A DNA stretch of 64,000 bases from Isoetes taiwanensis (taxonomy: Eukaryota > Streptophyta > Lycopodiopsida > Isoetales > Isoetaceae), in assembly GCA_021234155.1 (NCBI GenBank), contig JAJEKV010000674.1, positions 56,176 through 120,175 on the forward strand, read 5' to 3'. The notes under the pieces are model-generated. The model saw only the letters and a list, made by a program, of their open reading frames with translations. It was not told the DNA's origin and did not search any database. The position numbers and the translations under genes were made by a program. Positions 23,601 through 33,779 of this stretch are shown here, in pieces. Each line of letters begins with the position of its first letter. Within the stretch, counting starts at the first letter, position 1.

Positions 23601-26600
23601 CATTTGATTGCTTATCCATCATTTTCCATCTTTTCTTGATAATTCTACAAAGTAAAGTGCATATGAATTTGAGCATTTTATGCTACTTACCTTAAGAATC
23701 CGGCAGCCATACGCAAAGACATAAAGGCAGTGAGCCCAAGCCATACGCCAGACATGCCCCAGTTATAAGGTTGCAAATACAGAAATGCTGAAGAGGCAAT
23801 ACCAGCTACTATCTGCAAGGGACCAACACAAAGTGAGGAGTGCAATGTGTTATGTGCTTAGATATTGAGAAGTTTGGATAAGCAGAATTACCGTTGAGTA
23901 TGCCGCATATGAGAAATCGGACGCGCCATAGTAAATACCATCGAAGACAAATGCAAGAGCATTGATTGGCTGTGTGATGATCACAAACTGGTGACATTTT
24001 AAAGACGTTAATTTAAAACAAAATTGAACATACAGAAGATTGCTCTGTGATAAGGTCTTACAGGCATTATACGCGCCACAGCTTGCAATACTTGAGGGTC
24101 ATTTGTAAAAAGCCGAGGTATACCTTTGCAAAGAGCAAGTCCTAAAGCCATTAGAAGTCCAAGTGCCACAGAGAGCTGTTCCAAAGACATGTCAGTTCCA
24201 AAGACATGTCAGTCCCCTTGCATCATAATCCACCTAGCCATATTACATACTTGTAGAACACGGGCGGTCACGCTTTTGATGCGTCCATATTCTTTATTGG
24301 CTACTGCACTTGCAATTATTGCCTGCAAACATAAAGGTCCCAGTTTATATTAAATGGGAAGAGTCTGAAGTTCCTTAATCATACAACTGGCGAGAATGAC
24401 CATAGCGTCTAAAAGCTCAACTCACCTCTCTTGACAAGACCAGAAACAGCCTACAATCTTAGGCCACATCTCCATTTTCAAAAGCATTGGAGACTTACAT
24501 GCCCTCCACTCCATCTCTGGATAATTATATGACATTGGGCTCCTCCAATTTTACACGCAGCGATGGGACTTAGCATAAAACCTCCTGCTTTCCAACCTAG
24601 CTGGAAAAGGAAATGGCAGGGAAAGGACTCTTTATCGTTAAGTTTAAGCGATTGTTGTCTCCTTTCAGAGAGTATATATAAAGCGAGGGTCAGTGAACAC
24701 GCTGAGATAAATCTCCTTAGAGCAAAGGGTCAGGCTGGTAACAGGAGAAATTTCTCAACAATAGATCATATCTTTACCTTGTGGTCTATCATTGAGGAAG
24801 ATAAAGCCATGAAAAAAAAATGTATTGCTGCTTTGTTGATACGGTCCCTCGGAACCGCCTATTTCATAGACTTATTAAACTGGGATTTCTGCAGCAAGTC
24901 ATATGGGCCATTCTTATGCTCTATGAAAATGCTTTGGGAAGAATTAAAGTGCCCAGAGGTTGATCGGATGAAATAAGCAGCATAATTGAGGTTAAACAGG
25001 GATGTCCCTTATCCCATACACTCTTCGGTTTGTACATTGACGAGCTGGAAAGCTTTGTAGCAGCGCTTGAAGGTGACGGATCTGCTTTAGCTGACGAATG
25101 CATATCCATCCTTCTATATGTGGATGATATGGTACTTATATCCTTTTTCCTTGAAGGCCTTCAGCATCATTTATTGGCACTTTAGAAATTCTCCGCGCAA
25201 AGAGGGCTTAAAGTGAACTTGGATGAAACAAAAGTGATGGTTTTCCATGAGCTATGAGCTTGCATGCACCGTTGCCCCTTCTTTTTCATGGATCAACAAG
25301 TGGAAATGGTCTCTCATTATACTTACTTGGGTGTGCAATTTAAGGGTCCCGTCTTTAGCATGAAAGATGCAGCACATGCAAAGCTCACAAAAGGATATGC
25401 CCCGCTTGCAATGCTAGAAAGAAAATGTTTCCAAGCGGATTTTCAGAATGTTCCAGCAAAGCTCCACCTTTTCAATACCTTAGTTAGACCAGCTGCTCTA
25501 TACAGAGCCTCGATGTGGGGGATGGACATGACAGCCAAAGAATGGGCTCAAATAGAGAGACTGCAAATCTATTTTCTGCCCAAAATGATTATGAGCAAAG
25601 CCTCTGTGCCCTATCCAATCATATTAGCAGAATTTTCAGCCACTCCTCTGCAACTGGATGCAGCATTCCAGTTAGTCTCCTTTTTGCATAAAGGGCACCA
25701 GCTTGGGTCCTCGCAGCAGGGTCAATGCAGGCTTCCATGGATTGCTCTCAAGAGTTCAAAAGAGTTGGCTGAAAAGGGAGTGCAAGAGTGTTGGTATGCA
25801 AAGGCATCACAATGGGCTGCCTCTTTAGGATTTGGTTTGGGAAACCTGCCTCCCTTCCATGCAGCCAATACTGTAGTAAAACTTAGAGCTAAAAAGAGAC
25901 TTCAAAAAGATAAGAATCAGCTCATACGGCACGATCTGAAAATTTCATACATATTAAGGACATGGGTAACTTCAAGTGATCTTCCCACACGATGCAATTT
26001 TACGAAGATCTTTCCTTGAGATCAGTGAAGATGGTTTCATCAAGTGACCAAGGTATTTGAATATTCACCTAGCACATAAAGTGAGTCAGCTCAGGGTCTC
26101 ATCTCATCAGCTTGAGATTGAGGTTGGCCGTGCGAGTAGACCCAAGGTCGAGCGCTTGAAGAGGATCTGCAGATTGTGTCAGTTGAATAATTGAGTCTGA
26201 GGAACATTTCATCTTTACATCTCCAGTCTATTATGAAATACGGGGCAGATTCCATTGCCTTTTCAGGACTAACTCCCTCTCAAAGCTTATCAGATATGAG
26301 GAAGAGAAATGTACAGCTCTTTTCCTTCATCCTTCACCAAATGACTGTGCATAGAAGAAATCTGTTGGCTGGGGGGAAAGCGGGACAGGAAAATGACCCT
26401 ACAAAAAGGCTAGTCACTCTCTTTCTCATTGGAGGTGATAATGATAATAAACGGAAGTCAGATCCTCTTCCTAGACCTACTTATGTTATCTTTTACTGTT
26501 CACTCTCTTCTTCTAGACACTATCATGGTTACCCCTTTTGAGATGGTTAAAAAAGAAAACAAGTCTGACATCACTTTATACTTTGAACCCGTGGCCAAGA

Positions 26601-29600
26601 AGAAGACAAAAGTTTCCTGATTTTAGCGTTTTAGGTTTTCTTTTTTCTTCTTCATTTTTTATGCAATATCTCTAGGAGGCTGCAAATGCACCCCTAGCTG
26701 TACATGATTGGTGTATATTTGGTCTCATAGACCTTAGTGGCCTCTCATAGATGTTAATATGATCTTTCTTTCATTACCAGCCAAAAGTTGGCTCTCCCGG
26801 CCCAAAAACAGTATTGGGGCAAGCATACATTAACCCGATGTACTTAATCAATTTATCATCAAGTTATAACTTGAGTCTGGAGCCATTAATGAAGAAAGTA
26901 AACAGATCCAATCATTCAGACTACCAAAAGATGCCAGCTTACAAGTAACAGAACCAACCTGTACAGCGAGCGCCAGCGAATCTGACAACAATGAAACTGC
27001 TAACCAAGTCTGTGAGCCTATTTGATGTGCTGCCATGGAAACTGCTCCTAGACGAGCAGCCATTGATGCGCTTAAAGTGAAAAGTGTCACAACCGATAAT
27101 GTGCGACTCATTAGAAGACCACCTGGGCAAATTCCAGACAGTTATCAGCCCAGCTCTGTCCGTTAGACACAGAGCAGCAAAAAATAATGCTACGAAGCAA
27201 AAGTGGTTCCACAACTGACCTGATTTCAAAAATTTCGTCAACTGCAAGCTATGGAAGTTTGGCAGAAGAAGCAGAACTCGCTCATTCAGCCGCAACAACA
27301 ACAAAACCATGATCAGGTACCTAACAAACACCATCCTATTTAGATAAATATGACACGAAGATGAACAGAGATATATAAATATGCATAAAGCAGAAAATTT
27401 ACTGTGAACAGATTGTAGCAATAGCTGCTCCAGTAATGCCAAATTGGCAAAAGAATATCAAAATAGGATCCAGCAGTATGTTTACAAAACTTCCTATGGC
27501 TGCAACCAGCAGCGACCTGTAGCATAAAGTGGCGTCGAGGTGTCTTTAAGCCCACGAAAAACACCTTGTACAGCTAAAGATATTACTGCTGCAGGTGCAC
27601 CAATTGCCCGAAGCGACAAGAAGCGCACTGCTGGAGCTTGCATAACTGATACCTGTATCCATAACCCAACCACAGACCACGGATCCTAGTTTTGTTAATG
27701 ATAAATATCCATAACCTAACCACAGACCAAGCATTCCGAAACCCACAGAATGTTAAAATGCATAAGAAAGGCATATCACTTACATATTTAGGATCAAGAC
27801 ATTCTAGATAAGACATGAAACTTTTACTTTCCACTATTATTTGTCAAATTCTTTGCCTGCTTTCCATTAGCTATTCGAACTGTGTTAAGGCATGTCAAAT
27901 CCCTATTAAGGTTTTTGTTTCTAATACTGTGTGTATATATGCAAAGATGGAGCAAACACTGTCACGTTTATAAGGTCTCTTTACCTATAGCTCAGAAGTG
28001 TACTTTGACGTCAATATCTAACTGAACTGATTCTCTCAATGAAACAACCGTTGTCTACAGTACCAGCTGAAGATAACAAGATTTCAACATCATCTCTGCT
28101 CCTTAGCTATTATAGTCGACCAGCGAACATAAAAAAAACAGCCTTACCAATCTATCATCTAATATATGTTCACATGCAAACTGACTTAAGAAATAACAAC
28201 ATTAGATGTAATTAACTACCTGAGTTACTCCCATCACTTTCAAGACAAAACGTGTACCAACACCCAATATCAAAGCTTCCAAAATGCCAACAGAAGCTGC
28301 AATAATCAGAGCAGATGAAACTGCTGGTAAAGCTAGCTTGCCAGCACATGCATTAGTCCCTCCTTCGGTTGACAGGGCGCTCCCATTTTCTGTTGCATTT
28401 CAAATTGACATTAATTGAAAATTCAAATGCGCAAAGATCTCCAGAAATAGAAAAAGACCTTAACATCCATACTGTTATATTTCATAACAAGCACCTCGAA
28501 TATGCAACATGCCCTTACTCTGGCCTCAAATCTCATGGCCTCTTTTCCTACAAACAGAGCTGAAATGGAAATCATAATGGGGCTTTTAGCATTTCAAGTC
28601 TGCATCTATAGCTTTGCAAAGTGGCACCTGATAACAACAGTAGCTGAGGACCACTTGCATAAGTCTCCTACTACAGGTACAAATGTCTGTTTAACAAGAA
28701 TAAAGGATGAAAAAAGTAGCCTACGCAAGCCGATATTCCGGGTAGAACAAGTAAGGATTGACTCCAAACACCACTAGCGCCCGGCAAAAGATTGCAACTA
28801 CTGCATTCACCAAAGTCACACTTCCACTTCATCTCATTTAGAACAAGAAAGAATTGAGATGGAAGTGCAAGACCTATCAAGTGAGCTACAAATAATAATA
28901 ATTTGCTATGAATCGACTTAACACCTCTTATCAAGCTGGCCAAGAAATCACTAGCACCAGCAAATACGATGTAGATGAGACGGATGTGCAAGACCTATCG
29001 ACTGGGATACCATTAACAATGCTTTGATTTACATCACATTATAATATGTTAGTGTGCAAAGACAAGACACAAAAGAAGTCCCAATTAGATGCGTGCTGTA
29101 GTTGCAATCACCTTCGCAATTTGGGGTCCCCAATGCAGCACATAAGAAAAACCCTTTAAGTAGTTATCAGTTAGAACCCCTTTAGATAATGTCCCTTCAT
29201 GGCAGTCCCAACAACCCAGTATCAATGGCTTAATTCACATTGTACATGACCAGACAGTAGTTTATATAATACATTTCGTTAGGAGAATTACACTCAGTCA
29301 TAGACCATACCTGCAATTACATCTGTTGCACCAATTGCCTGACTGGACACAAATTCTCTGGAAGATTTACTCAAAGAAACCTCTTCCGCTACAAATGAAG
29401 TTGTCATATTAAGAAGTGGTATATTGAATGCTTTTGACACCATGTTAAATGCTGAAATAGATACACCTACGGCTGCAAGCTCAACCGCACCTTCAAAGAC
29501 AAAGAATATATCATGTTGTAAACCATGGTATGCATAGATTGTTTATATAGTTAAAGTCACCGATCTCAAGATATAAACACAACCAAAACAGGCTAAACAA

Positions 29601-30426
29601 ACTAGATCTGGATGTGCCTTTAATTATTTTGAAGGTCATATCTACATCAAGCAAATCTGCAAATCATCACTTGAAAGAAAGAAATGTGTTTTGAGTTTTC
29701 GAAACTCAATCCATCAATCTTAGCTACCAATTAGCTTAAGTTGGTATAAAAGAAAGGCGTATGCTTCTATAAAGATGTCGCACTGGAAATTACGTTCGAG
29801 CAAATTTGAAAAACATAATGGTATCAAAATACAAAATACTCATCTTCATCATCCGGCTTAACAACGTGGAAGTCCACAATTCATCTGAACTAATACAATT
29901 ACCTATTCTTCCGATGTAAGCTGTGTCTACCAATTGCGCAAGAGGTTCGATTGCTTGCGCAATAAGTGCAGGCAGAGCAAGAAAAGCTAATTCCCAAACA
30001 ACACCGTCAGTTTCTTTCTTGCCAATTGATTGACTCAGTGCAGCCCTGTCCAAGAAAATACTATAGATTTCAAGAATAGCTCCAAATTTTCGTTTTTCTA
30101 AGCAAATTTTAATATTTACATTAATGGATAAAACAAACTTACCTCGCAATATGTTGTCTCTGATATTGTCTAGCTTTTTGAGGAAGGACTATGCTTAACA
30201 GATTTATCTTAACCGATGTCCTCTGCAAGCTTCTGACTGACTTCCAGCAGCAACATGATGTATCACGATTTTTTACAAAGCAGACGAAGGGAAGTTCTCT
30301 GGATAATAATCGATGGGAAAAAGATTGGTTCAATCTAGTCGTAGATATATGACGGGCTACGAGATGAGAAGAAGGCGTATAAGCTCCAGTAATAGAGTTC
30401 AAAGAGCAAGATCGCAGCTCTGCCAT
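20700..30426 (-). CDS. Plastid-targeted MATE-family efflux transporter, 13 coding exons
   Basis: MATE proteins export organic solutes in exchange for H+ or Na+ through 12 membrane helices. This one resembles the plant DTX44/DTX45/EDS5 group; the substrate cannot be inferred. Coding exons: 30426-30143, 30045-29903, 29490-29311, 28389-28220, 27652-27517, 27493-27403, 27320-27220, 27122-26959, 24322-24251, 24175-24062, 23987-23892, 23812-23691, 20769-20700. All have GT-AG borders and joining phases, giving about 580 residues. Exon 1 is S/T/R-rich with few acids, a likely plastid transit peptide. Recognisable blocks are ALIAQAIEPLAQLVDTAYIG (exon 2), NIPLLNMTTSFVAEE (exon 3), FRGLKDTSTPLYAT (exon 5), FVNILLDPILIF (exon 6), MAAHQIGSQTWLAVSLLSDS (exon 8), NALAFVFDGIYYGASDF (exon 11) and LGTATGPW (exon 13). 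The ATG at 30426 is the first in frame after an upstream TAA. Oddity: exons 5 and 6 are separated by only 23 bases. Introns 8 and 12 are kilobases long and contain transposons. Confidence 0.9.
21256..21454. mobile_element. Tourist/Harbinger-like MITE in intron 12 of the MATE gene
   Basis: A 199-bp block starts GCCTACGTTCCCATG and ends CATGGGAACGTAGCC, an inverted repeat of 15 bp with one mismatch. It is flanked on both sides by TAA (21253-21255 and 21455-21457). TAA or TTA duplications with G-starting inverted repeats are typical of PIF/Harbinger-derived MITEs. It has no coding capacity. A diverged relative lies at 19716-19832. Confidence 0.8.
21458..23690. other. Remainder of MATE intron 12, with one unrecognised open frame
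   Basis: The 2.9-kb intron contains, besides the MITE, a plus-strand frame at 22103-22387 (94 codons) rich in K, R and Q, and a separate one at 23080-23310 (76 codons). Neither carries a motif I know. The first is preceded by further coding-like but stop-broken sequence from about 21560, so it may be a captured gene piece or retroelement fragment. Expression from the opposite strand of a host intron is unproven. Confidence 0.35.
24540..26790 (+). pseudogene. LINE-B: truncated, decayed non-LTR retrotransposon in MATE intron 8
   Basis: The insert lies in the opposite orientation to the host gene. Reverse transcriptase blocks are clear: STIDHIFTLWSIIEE at about 24755-24800, GCPLSHTLFGLYIDELE at about 25000-25050 and a YVDD catalytic box at 25117-25128. 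A 251-codon open frame at 25264-26019 covers the thumb and C-terminal region (YLGVQF...). Further C-terminal similarity runs to about 26400. The endonuclease is missing and stops and frameshifts break the RT, so it is inactive. RT wording close to LINE-A suggests the same family. It accounts for most of the 2.6-kb intron 8. Confidence 0.85.
27494..27516 (-). other. Sub-intron-sized interruption in the MATE gene
   Basis: Exon 5 ends ...TATGCTACAG at 27517 and coding similarity resumes with GAAGTTTTG at 27493. The 23 bases between begin GT and end AG. A 17-base choice, ending at the TTGCAG before 27499, also restores frame. Read through, the frame meets a TAG within this stretch. The gene's other short introns are about 74-97 bases. 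Either an intron here lost its interior by deletion, or an indel broke the frame. The site lies in a conserved membrane segment just before LLDPILIF. Confidence 0.75.
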
Positions 30427-30432
30427 ATCCAC

Positions 30433-32548
30433 CGGAGGAAAAAGCCCCTGTAAAACCTTGGCAACGATCAGTTAAAGCCCCCGTGATGGTTTCTTTTCAC
30501 ATTTGCCACGTTAGAAAAGCAACCGTGACACGAAGCAGCATATACAAGGACGGATGTTAAAAAAGGACATCTAGAAACGAAAATTGCACTTCAAGTGGTT
30601 GAAAAGCCGTAACTTGTTGACGATTTGGTGGTGTTGTCGTTATTGAACAGTCAATATCCTCGAAGCTAAATTCTTGAGCTCCCTCAATTTGCCACGTGCC
30701 AATACTGCAAGCTTAGTTGAAGACTAAATAATTGTCTTGTTTAGTGGCTGGTCTCAACATTAAGCTCGTACAAGATAGAAATATCTAGCATAATAATAGG
30801 GGGGTTATTTTTGTATTTTGGTACGCTTTTCAATATGATTTTACTATGATTTTGTGATGTATTCGAAGAGATATATGAATGCATACATCTAGAGTGCATA
30901 TACACTTGCAATGTATTTTAGATAGCACTTTTTAATGATCTGATCCATGTATTTTAGAACTGGCATGTAGATATAGACATCTTGTATTTTAGGACACCAA
31001 AAATAGAGGGTTCTTTTTAATGTATGTTTTAGTACCAGAGACAAGATATTTGTAGAGCAACTAAGGGAGTGTCATTTTCCCTCAACTTTCTGAGCTCAAC
31101 ATATGTTATTTGTCTACATATACGTTACAAGCAATGCCCCTTACAATTCCGGGAGCACAGATCCTTGGAGATCGGGAGTTTGCTTCTGGAGTTGAAAAGC
31201 TCAATCAAGGAAAATTTCCTATTACAGTACAAGCTTATGAAATAGAAAGGCTTTTTGTTTTTCCCACAGAGCAGACATGAGGATATTTTCAATTCTTAGG
31301 GCATAAACTCGGGAATTGGCAGGAAGAGCTAGCATGAATTGTTTTATCTGTGCACAGTGGCAGGCCGGTCCCTTTGTACAGGTTCTGTCGAATGGGGTAA
31401 GGTCCAAACCCTGTTCCAATGATGCAAACTAGCCAGTTAACCTACTGCACATTCGCCCAGCATCAGCATCGATTTTCACAATAGACTCGGCTATCAATGT
31501 GGGTGGAAAAAGGTATTAGGTATGTTTTCTTTGTTTCAGAGATTTGCAACTTGGATTTTTGTAAGAATTTTTCAAATCTTAGATGTAGATGATGAGATGT
31601 ACTTGAAGTTTCATATGGCACTGAATGACATAGCTGTATGGCTTTTGTCATCTTGTATTGCATTGGAATCTAATTATGGTTTTGACATCCTATGTTGCAT
31701 TGGAAACCTATACATGATTTATGAATGTGATCACATATTATGCCTGAGCTACTAGCGAAACATTTATTCCTATCATCATGTGTTTTTATGCCATTTTTTA
31801 GCCAAGTTATAATTGAATGAAACTTTTAATTCAGCTATGTTTTGCCAAATCAAAATATAAGACCTTCTCAAGTTCAACTAGAATATCCAAGCTTCTAGTC
31901 ATTACTATTTAAGCCCTCAAAGTTTACCTATGTTTGCTTTTGCTGCGGGCCGAATGGTTCAAAATTGGTTTACCAACATATAACTACCATTAGCATTAAT
32001 TAACACAAGCCATTACATCCAACACTTTTAATTTAAAATCTCCCTGAAACTCCCTTCGGTTTGGATGAGGGTGTAACGTAGGATAGCGAGAGCCCCTAAA
32101 ATTGTATAATACATTTACGAAATACATTGCCTCAAACCTTATAGTAGTTTGCAAAACTCATTATACAGTATTCCAAAATTTGTACAAGCATACTCCACAA
32201 ACGAGGATCGCTATCTATGCTTTTCAATATTGTTTCACTATGCTTTAGTGATGTATTCAAGTGGATGTATCAATGCGTACAACTATAGTGCATGCTGTAT
32301 TTATATGTCTCAATCTCTTATTTTCAATGATTTTGCATGCACGTGTCTTCTTAACATATTCCCTTTCCAAAATAAAGAAACTGAAAGACATAAAAACCCA
32401 TGCAGATTTCAGTTTGTTGCATTTTAGGATTTCTTCAGCATTTTCCTGAAGCTCTAGAACCTTATCTTGTGTTAGAAACATTGGAAAATCAAAGGGGTTA
32501 AACCAAATAAAGATTTAGCTATGAAATACTATTAGAATATAATAAGGT
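30433..32548. other. MATE upstream region and intergenic DNA
   Basis: No coding similarity was found. A ~100-bp block near 30820-30920 (GCTTTTCAATAT, TGATGTATTC, GTGCAT) recurs, diverged, near 32210-32310 in the same orientation. This suggests an old repeat copy or a decayed LTR pair. No convincing TATA box could be placed for the MATE gene. Confidence 0.35.
30498..30503 (-). promoter_or_regulatory. Minimal upstream ORF (ATG-TGA) in the presumed MATE leader
   Basis: ATG at 30503-30501 is directly followed by TGA, 72 bases upstream of the main start. If the transcript includes it, this start-stop element could slow scanning ribosomes. The transcription start is unknown, so the role is inference. 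Confidence 0.3.
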
Positions 32549-33078
32549 GATGTGGCACCTTTGAGTTGGATGGAACGGAACGAACAAAGCCTAAAGCTTT
32601 TTGCCTCAAGCCAAAAGCAGGAGATGGAGACGGCAAGGTTGCATTGCAGTTAGGTGCCGACCACAAGGTCGAAATTGACATGCGGTGGCAGATTTCACCA
32701 AATCGGCCATCTGGCCGATGTCTGGCTTTGCCAGCACTAGACCCAATCCAGTATAGAAGAATTGATAGGTGAAGGCAGAGGCAGCCTTCTTGGACAATAA
32801 CTAGTTTGATTCTGTTACTCTGTTTATATTGTTACATGAGCAAGGATCTAGAGAGCCGGCACTTAAGATCCTATTGCCATAGGTGGCTACAAGTTTTCTA
32901 GGAATCGATGAGCGCATAGACTGCTTGAAACAATTGCCATCCAGCTGTCTTGTTGTTATAACTGAGATCTCAGTCATCAATTAAGAGCCAGGGACTCTTG
33001 TGCACCATGGAGAAATCCAGGATTCTGAGGGAAGCGATGGTAGGTACTGATTGATGCGATTGATTTACCCAGTACACA
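32549..33078 (+). repeat. Possible 5' LTR of the Ty3/gypsy-like element
   Basis: The stretch starts TG near 32549, ends CA at 33077-33078, and is followed after one base by a primer-binding-site-like sequence and then by gag-like coding. The matching 3' LTR is not in the window, because the element is interrupted at 37,935, so the left boundary is a guess. Confidence 0.3.
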
Positions 33079-33079
33079 G

Positions 33080-33091
33080 TGGTATCAAGAG
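33080..33091 (+). other. Primer-binding-site-like sequence
   Basis: TGGTATCAAGAG matches the first eight bases of TGGTATCAGAGC, the usual complement of initiator methionine tRNA in plant retrotransposons, and stands directly upstream of the gag-like region. A second TGGTATCAACAG lies 19 bases further on. Confidence 0.4.
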
Positions 33092-33109
33092 TATCAATGG
33101 TATCAACAG

Positions 33110-33779
33110 TGGTAACAGAGTTTGTGCTGGGGTGGATAGAGAGATGGATGTGGTGATTGATCCCCTGATGGGATTAGCACGTTTAATCCCAGGAGAGGGA
33201 GAGAATATTGATTTAGGTAAAGTAGCTCCTACAGAAGAGGACATCCAAACTCCAGCAATAACGTATTGACGAGGATAATGAAAACCCTCGTGATGGAGAA
33301 ATGGAAGAGAAAGAGATTAATTCTTCTACTAGAGAGGGAAAGGAGCTTGAGAAACTTTCCCAAATACTCGTCCTCTGGAAAAAAAACCATTGATTCGGAT
33401 CTGTTTTACTTCCAAGGAAAATTGGATTATGCAAAAGCACAAATTAGATAATTAATGGGGCAAGTTGCAGAGACCAAGGTTGAGCAAGGGTATACAAATA
33501 AATTACTCAAGGACTTGCAACTTCAGATGCTGAAGCCAGTTAAAGGTGCTACTGAGAGAGAGACAAGATTGTTTGATACTATCAAGCAATTCTTAAAAGC
33601 CAGGGGAGCACTAGTATACATGGAGATCATAATAATCAGGTTCAGGGAGCCCATAATATTGGTCAAACTAGCCAAGCTCAGGGAGCTAGAGCTGCAGGTC
33701 TATCCCCATCTAATCTAGATCAAGAAGCTAGAGTTCAAGGAACTCTATCTACGCAAGAGGTTAAGGAATTGGAAAAAAG
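33110..33779 (+). pseudogene. Left part of a Ty3/gypsy-like gag, split by LINE-C
   Basis: Plus-strand frames at 33051-33269, 33266-33451 and 33455-33718 encode charged, K/E/Q-rich sequence that shifts frame several times. The reading continues in the gag fragment to the right of LINE-C when the LINE and one copy of its target repeat are ignored. It is broken and not functional. Assignment rests on the right half, where gag features are clear. Confidence 0.5.

Noticed and set aside
30427-30432. Two-codon longer start of the MATE protein (GTG at 30432)
   Set aside because: The codon at 30432 is GTG; the first ATG in frame is at 30426, and an in-frame TAA lies upstream.
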